From contig CM060732.1 in the NCBI GenBank assembly GCA_030704615.1, forward strand, positions 30,671,053 through 30,735,052: a stretch of DNA of 64,000 nt, read 5' to 3'. This DNA is from Takakia lepidozioides. Its lineage: Eukaryota; Streptophyta; Takakiopsida; Takakiales; Takakiaceae. The first letter of the stretch is position 1; every line of letters begins with the position of its first letter. Made by a program: the position numbers and the translations under genes. Positions 47,422-58,800 of this stretch are shown here, in pieces. Under the pieces are notes generated by a model that saw only the letters and a list, made by a program, of their open reading frames with translations, did no database searches and had not been told where the DNA came from.

Positions 47422-48645
47422 CACTACACGAAAAGGGGGGGGGGGGTTTGGCGACGCCGCGGCGTCGTAAAACAGCCCTTTTCGGGCAGGGGAAAAACCC
47501 AAATTTGAGACGTCTGGGCGTCGCACGCCCGTCGCAAGGACGTTGCCAAAAAAACGTCGCAAATTTGCGACCAATGGGGGTTGCAAATAGGCGAAATCGC
47601 GATTTGCGACGCCCGGGCGTTGGAAAAAAAAAAAAAAAAAAAAAAAAAAACCTACTCTGCAATGTAGAATTAGCACCGTCCGGGGGTCGCAAAATGCGAC
47701 GCCTGGACGTCACAATTTAAGGGGGTACATTTGAATTTAGGCGGGAAAACTTGAATTTGAAATTTGAATTTCAAAAATTTGTTGACTATTGACTCCGGCG
47801 TTGACCATTGACTCCGGTTCTCTCTAATGACAATATGTTCATTGTTCTACATACATCATGCAATGCAATGCATACTTGAATCTAAAACCTCCACGTTATA
47901 ACATTTCTAAGACACTACAAACTAACCAACACACCTATGTTACATCTATGTATCACAAAAGCAATCTAAATATATATATACACATATAAAGATTTCCTTC
48001 AAGAGCCTTCAAGTTCTTTCTAAGGGGGTCTCTCTTGTGACGCCGGGGAGTTGCAACATCCACATCCTTAGTGCTCAGCCCTACCCAGCCCCAGCATCGT
48101 CGTCGTTGTTGCACCCCCCCCCCACTGCCAGATGCCCTAAGCGACGTCCTTGTGATAACCTAAGCTGATCACAACACCATTGCGACCCCCTGGCGTCGCA
48201 ACGTTGGGCGTCCCAGCGCGGGGCGCCCCCAGCGACGCTTTTGTGATGTTGAGGGCCGTAAAGTCCAAAAAAAAAAAAAAAACAAACTCCCACTATGGTG
48301 ATGCTGTTGCGACGCCCTGGCGTCACAGTGGCGCTGGGGCGCCCTTAGTGACGCTTTTGCGATGCTGAGGCGTCGCAACGTCCAAAAAATAAAAAATAAA
48401 AAATAAAAAATTGGATTTCCGACGCCTGGGTGTCGCAAGAAAAAAAAACCGTTGAAGCAAGGGCCCTCTTTCCCCCTTCATGCCACCTTACGACGGCTGG
48501 GTGTCGTAATGGTGTCGCAGCGGGGGATTGCGACGTCGGGGCGTCGCAAACAAACGTCGCGGGCTCGGCGTCGCACGCTCAGCGCCGCGCGGGGCGTGGG
48601 GGCGCGGCTGGCGTCGCAAACCCCCCCCCCCCATTTGCTGTAGTG
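47422..48645. mobile_element. 1224-bp CACTA-like non-autonomous transposon
   Basis: Ends CACTACACGAAAAGGGGGG at left and, on the other strand, CACTACAGCAAATGGGGGG at right. CACTACA termini are diagnostic of the CACTA (En/Spm) superfamily. Subterminal DNA on both sides is packed with GCGTCGC/GCGACGC words, as expected for transposase-binding subterminal repeats. Two long A runs (47623-47650 and 48269-48283) lie inside. No transposase. Flanking triplets ATC/ACC differ by one base, so the 3-bp duplication is not clean. Confidence 0.8.
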
Positions 48646-48785
48646 ACCTGCCCTGCAACCCTCAGAAAGGGCGAAGAGGTCCATGACGGTGTCATCCTAG
48701 CTCAAAAGACACCGAACATCAGTCTGGAGACTGCCCTGGCTGACATGTTTGCCAAATATGGGAGTGTGCAAATGCTCAACAATGT
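48646..48785 (+). pseudogene. PPR pseudogene, part 4
   Basis: Reads ATLRKGEEVHDGVILAQK then NISLETALADMFAKYGSVQ, another PPR unit. Together with the pieces before the CACTA-like element it shows the PPR remnant was split again by that insertion. Confidence 0.75.
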
Positions 48786-49224
48786 CACGTTCATCTTTTC
48801 TTTGTGGATGCCCCTCTTTATCAATTCAGCACCTAGCCAGTACTCTACGGCAGGGAGCCACAACGAGACCTGTCCCCAGAGCTCTTCAAAGGCAGATACC
48901 CATCAGGTAGCCAAGTTTGGTGACGCTCCATGGATACTCACCGTAGGCCAGGGGCTGGGGGTTAAGCCTTTTTGGCATTATACCCAGCCTACAGATTTTC
49001 AATCCATACTGGCCTCATTCGGCTTCGGGGCATCCCAGCGAGCGACTCTTCCCTGGGGTCACCCTCTCCCTCAACACCTCAGTTATCATGCCTTGGCAGA
49101 TGGATTGGGTACAGAGCCCAACATGAATGTCAATAATATTCTCATTGCAGCCAAGCCACCAGGGCCTCTCCGTCAACAATACTCCTTACCATGCTGTGGC
49201 AACTTTTCAGAGGCTACTGACTAG
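48786..49224 (+). other. Open frame continuing from PPR remnant, unrecognised
   Basis: The same frame as the PPR piece stays open to 49224 (…HALADGLGTEPNMNVNN…), but the sequence has no PPR motif and no domain I recognise. It may be the 5' side of the LINE remnant that follows. Confidence 0.35.
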
Positions 49225-50115
49225 GTGCCCTCCGCTGCCTCCCAACCTACAGTTGAACCCTCGGATGACCCAATACACATCGCTCATACTCACCCATTTT
49301 GGCTTATACACCCAGTCCCTGACCCCCCAACGCCCAGGCCAATCCAAAATCTTCTTATTACCCTGACCAAAGAAGCCAATAAACAGGCCTCTACCTCCCT
49401 CAGCCACACCAAACTGCATATCCAAAAGTGGACCCTCTCCGATGTACTCCACCACAAACTCTCCAACCACTTCTGGAACACCAAAGCTTCATCAGACGCT
49501 CAAATACGACAGACCCTTAAATTCCGTTACGCCCAGTACATTGGCCACCAACGCAAACACACCTTCTGTCCAGCCATATACCCCTCACCAAATTGCCCTC
49601 TGTGCTCCCACATCCACGCCACACGTGATACCTGGCTCCACCTTCTTAACCAATGTCCCCGCCCAGTCATTCATGGACTTCATATTGCACGACACAACCA
49701 CGTTGTATGGCACATCCACAAACTCATACAACGACGTAATGAAACCAGATGGTTCTCACTCATCAATGCGGGCACCTACCAAGGTCGGTCCCCCAGACCA
49801 CACGGTACCTTCGTGGCTACTCCCCTGTATATGCCGCCCCCACACATCATGTACATGCCCTTCCCGCCTCTGTCCGGATTTCCTCATAGTCCAGGGGCTC
49901 CCTATCAACGCCCCACCGCCCTCTGCCCCGTCCCCCGCCATTACCATACACTTCTTAGAATTCACATTTTGCAATGACCGCTTCCCCAGCTCCTCCATCC
50001 TCGAAAAATGTCAAAAATATGCACCACTCATTCTTGCTATCCGCCGGAGGGGATGGGCCACAGGCCCCCTCACTGTCATCACTGCCGGCACTAGAGGGGG
50101 CATCCAACAAAGACA
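49225..50115 (+). mobile_element. LINE-B reverse transcriptase C-terminal remnant
   Basis: A different LINE lineage from LINE-A. The plus strand reads LKFRYAQYIGHQRKHTFCP, then NCPLCSHIHATRDTWLHLLN and QCPRPVIHGLHIARHNHVVW (a CPLC...H...C knuckle), and after a frameshift KYAPLILAIRRRGWATGPL and TVITAGTRGG. This arrangement is the C-terminus of plant/algal LINE pol. The catalytic RT core is missing. Confidence 0.8.
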
Positions 50116-50119
50116 TCGA

Positions 50120-51030
50120 CATTGTCTACAGTGGGAGTTGTCGAATGCTTAACAAGGAAGGAGAAATTGTCATGCAAGGAGTTTGAAAGGACAAATTGTA
50201 CCAGCTCTTGGTTGAGGTGATCGAACCTACGACACAAGTAAACATTGCAAGCAACAACGGAAACGTGAAGGCTTCCGAAAAGTCAAGACAACACAATTCA
50301 GTGTTGTTGATGACAAGAAGTGACCTTCAACTATGGCATAACCGTCTCAGCCACCTGAATGTTGCAGCTATCAAGAAAATGTGTAAGACCCAGATGGTGG
50401 AAGGACTGTCTCTTCAGGATGATAAGAACGCCAATTTTTTCTGTGAAGGTTGTGCCTATGGTAAACAACATAGATTGCTTTTCAATAGCACAATTGAAAG
50501 AAAGAAGGCTGAAACCCCCGGTGATTTTTTCACTCAGACGTGCGTGGGCCAATGAGTTCAAACTCGGTTGGAGGTGCACAATACTACGTTCTATTTGAAG
50601 ACGATCATAGTAGTTTCAGAATTGTATTTTTCATCAAGAACAAGTCTGAAGTTTTCAAGTGTTTCAAGAAGCTTGAAGCCCAAGTGCTGAACAAGATTGG
50701 AACTAAGATCAAGAGAATAAGAACTGAGGAGTGGAGCATATATGAGTAAAAATTTCTGCAGATATCTTGAAGAGAAAGGAGTTGTGCTGAGACCACGGCC
50801 CCCTATACACCAGAACATAATGGCGTGGCAGAGTGAGATAATCGAACAATCATCGAGAGTGCACGTAGCTGCATGCCTCACTCACGAAATCTTACAATCG
50901 AATTATTGGCAGAAGCTACAAGCACGACAGCGCATGTTATCAATAGAGCAACAACAAAGACCCAAGTTGAAGGGAAAACACCTTATGAGGCTTGGTACGG
51001 AATGAAGCCTACAGTCTCATACACTACAAG
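50120..51030 (+). mobile_element. Ty1/copia protease-end/integrase remnant
   Basis: Starts at CRMLNKEGEIVMQGV, followed by GAG-pre-integrase DLQLWHNRLSHLNVAAIKKM and its zinc site CEGCAYGKQHR, then integrase core pieces FEDDHSSFRIVFFIKNKSE and FCRYLEEKGVVLRPRPP, and ends TPYEAWYGMKPTVSY. Stops and frameshifts interrupt it. It begins immediately after LINE-B, so one inserted into the other or a recombination joined them. Confidence 0.88.
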
Positions 51031-51139
51031 AGAAGCTGGGTTTCATGACTGTGGCTTTCCCGTAGTCGTGGCACATCTGACTAAATGCATGACTACGCAG
51101 TCGTGAATGCAGTTAGAAATGAATAAAATATTTTTCGGA

Positions 51140-51260
51140 CGGACATATGACAGGACACATGACTGACAATCATGTGCATGCTTAGGATGTAATGTCATGT
51201 CACCGGACATATAACTGACAGTCGTGTGCATGTCTAGGATGTGATGACATGCCATGGTAC
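51140..51260 (+). repeat. ~60-bp tandem duplication
   Basis: Two units sharing GGACATAT, ACTGACA, GTGTGCATG or CATGTGCATG, TAGGATGT and GTCATG or GACATG. Short and diverged. Confidence 0.6.
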
Positions 51261-51289
51261 ATATCAAGAGAAAACCACTTGGAGAAGCG

Positions 51290-51760
51290 AAGAGGGAGTG
51301 GACCACGAAGTCGCCCCCAACGATAGAATAAGCACGGGCAACGAGGAAGAGAGACCGCTTTGAGCAGCGAAGAGGGAGCGGACCACGCAGTCGCCCCTAG
51401 TGACGAGGAAGAAATCGGCGAAAACGCCAGTCCAGGGAACGGGGAAGGAGCAGGCCACAGGGCCGCCCTCAATTACGAAGGAGAAAGCAACCACAAAGCT
51501 GCCAAAGGAAACGAGGAAGGAATTGCCCACGAAGGCATAAGGGGGAACGAAGCGGGAGCAAGCCACGAAGTCGTCCCAAGCAACGAAGAATGAACCGGCT
51601 ACGAAGCCGACTGTGGAACGAAGCTGGAGCAGGCCACGAAGTCGCCTCGCAACGAAGAAGGAACGTCTACGAAGCCGACTGGGGGACGAACATGGAGCAG
51701 GTCACGAAACCGTCCATGGAAACAAAGGAAGAATTAACTACGAGGGTGATATTGGCAATA
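51290..51760 (+). repeat. ~45-bp minisatellite with coding-like phase
   Basis: Degenerate units near GGAGCAGGCCACGAAGTCGC recur about ten times. In one frame they spell a 15-residue unit close to GNEEGAGHEVAPSNE. The frame is open from 51360 to 51593 and then shifts. No flanking gene is visible. Confidence 0.7.
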
Positions 51761-52254
51761 AAGCCACTAAGAGGAAACAGGAGGGAGAAGGCGGGAAGCC
51801 GCCCCTGCTGACGAGGGAAGGATCGGCTATGAAGCCACACGGGGTTACGATGAGGGAGCAGGGGCGGCTTCCCCCAGTGAACAAGGGGACATTCGGCCAA
51901 GGGGCCACCCCAAATATTGAAGGAGGAACGAGAGCCCACAATGCCACGATAATTAGAAAAGGATCGACAGTAAACACCTTGGCCAAAGGTATTGGAACAA
52001 CGTCATGTCTTGAAACCGACAATGGCAAAATATAAGGAAAGGAAGACCCCGACTCACACGTCAGGCTTTTTGAAGCCATCTGTGAGGCAAATGGAGATGG
52101 GACGGAATGGGGGCGGAATTGGTGAAACTCACCCTGCTTCCCTGTTCGTTACCGTAGGGGCAATTCGTTTGGTGGACGCGGTGCCATGACGAGCAGCCCA
52201 ATGCAACATGGAGATAGGTAGGAGCGGCGTTTGGAAGAAGATTCCGGGTCGTCA
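51761..52254. other. No gene seen
   Basis: Continues the Gly/Glu-coding style of the minisatellite weakly to about 52020, then unassigned sequence. Confidence 0.3.
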
Positions 52255-52500
52255 AAAACATCTACCGGACAATGCGCCACATCAAGCAAAAAGAGAGGGA
52301 AAGTGTTGAGGACTACTGCGAGCCTCTGCAAAAACTCAATAGTGCCTTGCCACTACCCCGCACCCAAGACTTTTGTCTATGGACTGCTTTAGAACTGGTC
52401 TACGAAAGGTTTTGGCGTGCTCGCCCATGGATATGACGTAGATGGTGTGGGAGGTCGGGTTGGTTCAGCTACAAAACCTAAACCCTAAACAGGCCGGTAC
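52255..52500 (+). mobile_element. Retrotransposon gag fragment
   Basis: Reads NIYRTMRHIKQKERESVEDY then PLQKLNSALPLP, and after a frameshift DCFRTGLRKVLACSPMDMT. These resemble a gypsy-type gag core. Short, shifted, with no other domain next to it. Confidence 0.5.
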
Positions 52501-52882
52501 TCAGAAATGAAATTGCGAAAAAGAGTGTGTTTGTGGGTGAGAGACAAGAGAGGCCACACACACCACGCATCAGCGTATCACACGTGGGAAGTTTACACGT
52601 GGCAGGAATTGTGCTCAAGAATAGTCCTTCCTACCGAGCACTGGGCTGCCTGCAATTCCGGGTTCTTCTGAGAGAAAATCGGGAGTGCAGAACTGTGTGT
52701 AAGTTGATGCAGAGCTTGCCGTCATCTCTGTCTGCAAGGTGCGAGCCGTTTGACCTATAAACTGTCTTACTCACTTCAGGAATTGTTCGCTCCTTCTCTG
52801 GATTCTTCTGTAGTCGACTTCTCTCTCCTGTGTTTTTCCAGCTCAAAGCCACGTTCACATGCATACAGCGTAATCTCTCATA

Positions 52883-55800
52883 ATGGCATCCATAGTATCC
52901 ATTCAAGTATTTACTCACCTGCCATCCTGCACCTGGCAATCATATGTAGGTCCAGCCTCTAGTGGAGGTCCCAAGAAGCTAAATTCTTGCAACCCCTCAG
53001 ACACCCACATAGTTAAAACGAAATATTTCTGTCTAGATGGAGAACTTGCCAAGCTTTCACGGAAATCCAGGTGGGTGACTCCCATTTCCAATAGAGCCTT
53101 AAGGATCCGTGCCGCACAAAGAGAGAGTCCTCCGGTTGAAGGAGACAACGGGCCCGCCATCAGTGAAACCTTGGAATTTTTAGGCCGCGATGGGAATGGG
53201 TCCTCTGTAGCAATTGCAAATGAGGAGAGTGGGAAAGAGGGGAGTTTCACCCTGGAGAGGGACACATATATGGAGGCCGAGATCGGCAGATTAGTTGATG
53301 GGAGCAGTCGAGGCATGCGACCGAAGCGAATTCCTTTTGATTATGGATTTCGAGCCAAATTCTTGAGAACGGGTCCCTCCGTTCCCAGTAATGTCTTGAA
53401 ACTTGCATTAGAGAATTTCGGGCGCGAATGGCGGGTAAGCAATTCCTCTCCTCCCCATCTGTCTCACACGCGCGCCACACGCGCAGAGTCTGCATCGATT
53501 TCATTAAGTTGCTCTCAAGATTTGTTTCGGGCTTTTTCAAGGGCCTGACTGTAGTTAGCTAGTGCGATGGTGATCTCAGTACATCTGCACTGGATGTGCT
53601 TCTTACACTCTTTCTGTGCTGCTGACGGTTCGATTGGATTTAGAATTGGATGCGAGCTGATCTACAGAAAATCGTGCGCATTTCTTGAATTTGAGTTTTA
53701 CCTTCTATACTTTGCTTGCAAGGGCAAGCGTGTAGATTGTGGTTGAGCGATTAGGTCGTTAGAGTGTATCTGTTGAACTTTTGGATATTGTTACGTTGAG
53801 TAGACATGTGCCCCTCTCACTACCTTTCATTTTGTGATGGTACTCCTTATTTATTGTTGAGGGCATGGGTTTGTCAAACTTCTGCAGGCATTGCGGCGCA
53901 GTATATTGTTCGCAGAGCTCACCAGAATTGACCGTAAGAGACCTCCCTCTCTCTCTCTCTCTCTTGGCAGCTTACCTGCACGAGGCCTTCACGTCTTGTG
54001 AGTACATTCTCTCTCTCTTCTGATTCTTTGTCCTGGGTACTCTCACCAGAGAGATGCCCTCTTCAATCAAAGGATGTGTGCCTGTACCTCTATTTACCAC
54101 TTTGATATCTCGAGGCTGAGCCAAAAGCCCAGGCCCTTTGGGGGCCTAGTTATTGGGCAAATCACATACAGCAGATTAATGCTTGTGTAAATGGATTTCT
54201 AGAGGATATCTGGAAAACTCGGATCAATTGTCTGTTCCAAGGTAATTTGTACTACCGGTGTCAGCCCTTTACGAAGGTACTTTCTGTCCATTTGTGTTCC
54301 ACTCAAACTGGACGGTCAATGGCCACAAGGCTACGTCAAACAACGTCTTGTGAGTACATCTCTCTCTCTCTCTCAAATTTAAACTCAGGGTGGGAGCCTA
54401 CCTTTGAACCATAACCAGGAAAAGGAGATTGTAATTGCCCGATGTGCGGGCAAACTGAGGACAATATCCATTTTCTGATACATTCTCCCGGGTATTCTCA
54501 CCATGGAGTGACCCTCTTCAGAAACATGAAGAACACGGTTCCTGCACCTTTTTTCATCAACTTTCAAAATCTCGAGGCTGAGCCTAAAGCCCTGGCCCTG
54601 TTGGATTGTAACTTTTGGGCTGCTCACACACAGCAGATTGATGCTTGTGTGAAGGGCTTTCTAGAGGATATCTGGAAAGCTGGAACTGATTGTTTATATC
54701 AAGGTAAGTCTGGAGTGAGCCCCTCACAAGGTAGTGTCTATTCCCCATGTTTCCGTCCAAACTGGGTGCAGGGTCTACGGCCACAAGGCCATGGCAAACA
54801 AAGTCTTATGGATATATGAGTACATTCTCTCTCTCTTTCTGGAGACCATAGAGGTGGTGATTAGTAAGGCCAGGAGGAATGTTGCTTGAAGGTGAATGCC
54901 TGGCACAAATCTTCGACAGCTTAGTCAAATCCTTGGATGGTGGGATTTAATGTCTACCTCCAATACTCTGTACTAGGCTGAAAACTAACCTAAAAGTATC
55001 TCCGTTGAGGAAATGGAACTCATTTATTCGATCAGTGGGCGTGCTGGTGAGATAGTATGATCAGTTCTGGCTTTTTATTCACTTCCTGAGTTAAATACTA
55101 TGTAAGCAGCAAGTCATGGTCTTGTAAGATAAATAATGAAATTGGAGTATTCTTGTTTGCAGCAGCCCAGCTGAATGGCCCACTGGAAGTTGTGACAGCA
55201 TACACGGGTCAAGGCTTACTACTGTTTTTGAGGGGCCTGGACAAGTTTCTCACTCTGTATGATGGTCTTGTGGAACTCCAGCCCCTAGAGCAGGTACATT
55301 TACTACCAACATTTGCTTGATCTTCTCTGTCTCTCATACCATGGATAAAACTCAGCTTCTTTGATCTGGCAAATGATAACCGACACATCAAGTTCCTCTG
55401 CAAGTTGTATGGAGGTGGAAAGGGCCCTACTGCATAGTCAAGACAAGTATTTCCAGTTTGTGTAACATTCCCATGATATCGAAGGAAGAATAACTTAGTG
55501 GTGAAGATCATTGTACTTTCTAATGCCTGTCCTAGACATGATGGAGCAATGGAGTTTGTTGTACTGACTCAATGGGGCATTTAGAGGTTGTTGTCCAATC
55601 CGGAAAGTTTATTGAAATGCTGCTTACTTTGATGCAAACTGAACAAGTTTTGGATAGCATGTACAAGAATTTTAGAATTATAACTGCTTTCTCAATGGCA
55701 GAAAGGTGACACTGTGGAACAAGATGAGTTGCGGAAGCTGCTGAAAGGTTTGAAACTGAGCAATGTTGCTGTCTGGGAGCGAGAGCAGCAGAGGCCGCCT

Positions 55801-58800
55801 GTGGAGGCACCGTGGTGGATATTAGGCCCTTACTATCTTCTTTGTTTGGTAGGTTTGCTCCTGGCCTGTTATTTCAGCTGTTCAAATTTCAAATTTCAGC
55901 CTTGTCCCCAGCGTTGGAACGGCCTTTATGTAAGTCCTCGAGACTCACATGTTCTTAAGGCTTTTGAAGAAGCTCACGACACTTCTGCCGGATTTCAGCT
56001 CATTCGTTTTTTAGCAAACTGGACTGGATGGGATATCCCTTACGCCCTTGAAGTCATCCGCAAACATAAGAGCTGGTATGGGGCATCACCCACCGTTAAC
56101 CGAAATCCCTCTCTTTCCACATCTTCAAGGAGCTGATTAATGAAACATTGGCGACTGAGAAGAGCCTGAGCATGGGGTTACACTTCTAAGCGCAGTTGGC
56201 AAGCTCTTCTGTAGGATAATAAGCACCCGTCTCAAGGTTGATGTGGAGTCTAGCAGTGTTTTCGATGAAGGTCAGGGGGGCTTCCGGAGAAATAGGGCTA
56301 CATTGACCATATCTTTACCCTAAGCCAGACTATTTAGTGAAGGAAACGAAGAAGAACCCACCTTTGTCTTCTTCCTGGATGTAAAAAAGGCTTATGACAC
56401 TTTGTGGCGTGATGGGATGTGGCTTCGTCTGTGGTCAGGGGAAAGATGTGGAGGATGGATCATAGCCTGTATGTGAAAACCAAAAGTTGTGGTGTAGCTC
56501 AAGGTTGTAACCTCTCCCCACCGCTCTTATACAGATTGACAATGGCACCCTCTCTCCAGCAAAAGGGTATCATGTCAGTCTTCCAAATAGGAGGGCAACG
56601 GCCTCTACCGCACTTAAGATGTTCCGTCGCTTCTGTAATCTCAGCAGAACTAATGGGCACCATATCCCTTTGTGATATACTCCAGTTCATCAGGGCTGTC
56701 TTGGATTGTAGGAACAGTCCTTTCTACTGTATCCTCCTATTCTTTAGAAAACCCCTCACTGTTAGAGTTAGATTCATGGCCAAGGCTGTAGTGCGTTTCA
56801 AAGGTTTTCACAATCTCAACCATAGAACTTACCACTGCACCCTTGTTTTTCCTTAAAGCATGTACTTGCTGACCATTTTTTGACCTGTATAAACACTGTA
56901 AGCCTAACCAGAAACTTTTCTCATTACAACTGTGGTCGTTCCAGTTAACGTCACAATACAACTTTTCCCAAAACCTTTTTTTCTGAGCCTTTACTAGCTG
57001 ATTTACATCTTTTGCAGCTGGTAGTACCTAGACCACAGCTCTCTGTCATTACAGCAGCCCCTATGCAGCGCCTGCCTCTCGTCAATCGTAGGCACTGCAT
57101 TCCCGCATACAATTAGTTTCTTTCTAATGATCTTATCGCCACAAGGCTACGGCAAACAACATCTTATGAGTACAATCTAATGATCTTATCAGCTGCAGAA
57201 GTGCCGAAACACTCCCCATATTCCACAGCTGTTTCAACATTGCTTCTCGTATCACCCAAGCAAGAGGGGAGATCTTAAAAGATGGGAGAGCCTCTTTCAA
57301 GGCCTGGACATATTCTATGTTGACCTCTTCCTTCCGGAATTTGTCTGTACGCCACTTTCGAAATTGCACCTTTCGCAAATCTCTTAGTGGTAAGAATACA
57401 CCTTTACATCTCAGTCCAGAAAAATAAGTGGTCAGAAGTACCAGTATTGGTTCTATCAACCAACACTTTGGCACACTCAGGAAACAACTACTTATGCCCT
57501 CACGGTCATTAGTGTCTCCCAACAAGACCACACTGCCTTTGGTGAGGAACTTAGCACAATCGAGCTTCACTTCCTCGAAGGCTTTATCAGCGTCCATACT
57601 AAGGGCTCCCTCTGTAGGCATGTAGACACATCCATAAAGAGGTTCTTGGCCCTCATGCTGCCCTTCAGTCTCATCCAAGTACTGAAGTTCCTTGTTGATG
57701 AAGCACACAGGAAATCACAGACAAAGAATCCCACTTCTTTTGTACCACACTCTGCAGAGGCCGTCTTGAGGGCACACATCTTACTGTACCACTTGTAGCC
57801 AATGCATCCCCAACATGTTGTCCTTAGTTTCCCATGTCTATTGACCAGCACAAGTGTGAATGCCATTAGCTTGAAGACCCTCTCGCACTTCAAATTGGTT
57901 CCTTCGTTAGTCAGCCCGCAGAAGTTAAAGGTGCCCAGCCGCAAGCCAGCCTTTTTTCATATGCATTCTCCGTCGTCTCCGTTGCTTTTGAATGCTCCCG
58001 GACATCCTGCAATTGTGCATTAATGGGTCAGCTTCTTTGCGTCCAGACTTTGATTGCCTTGTGTAAACTTTGAGGATTGGCATGCTGTATCCTTTGTTCA
58101 CCGTTTGATCAGTCACTGCATGCAAAGGCAGGTCTGACTGACATGGTCTTCTTGCACAGACCTTTGGGCATATCACTAGGTTCACCATCCCTAGTAGTCC
58201 ATTCTGGGTCAACCTCTTCCAGGGCTTCAAATGAGACTTTCAGTTGAAGTTCCCATCCTTGACTGTCTCCCGAGCCCCTCAGATTCTAAGGTAGCTCTCC
58301 AACCAGTCAACTTCTCTGAGTTTTACTTGTTGGAGACACCTTTTACATTTTTCGCATGGCATTGCAATACCTGATCAACAAGCCCGATTTGACGGCCCCA
58401 AAAAATAGCCAGGTGCCAGGAATCATCCCGGGGAATATAAGCAATATCTGGAAAATGAGAAGTATTTATACCAGGTAAGAGATTTAAACACAAACCCTTT
58501 AGGTTGAGCAAGCCAGAGCATGCAACTGCCCACTTTGAGCGGAGGGGCTGCCCCAAGCGGTAGGAATCCGCTTGTTACCATCCAGACTCTGGAAGGAGGA
58601 AAGAGAGAGAGGGTTGGGGACAAAGGGGGGAGATTATATTCGTTGCTTGACTCCTTACCCATACCTTACACGAAAGCATGGAGTACCTGCAGTGGGCATT
58701 TTGGGGTGCAGTGATTTATAGTAGCTACATCGTAATTTCTTGGTCATCTGTTTTTCTCATTCTTGCGGGTGTACATGCTAATGTGCATATGGTTGCAGAT

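Noticed and set aside
47422-48645. Protein-coding frames inside the GC-rich CACTA-like element
   Set aside because: Frames arise from GCGTCGC word repeats and homopolymer runs, with no domain on either strand.
55849-56136. Frame continuing past PTOX exon 4
   Set aside because: It is read-through into intron 4; the GT at 55849 joins in phase to exon 5 at 58799, which restores the oxidase motif order.
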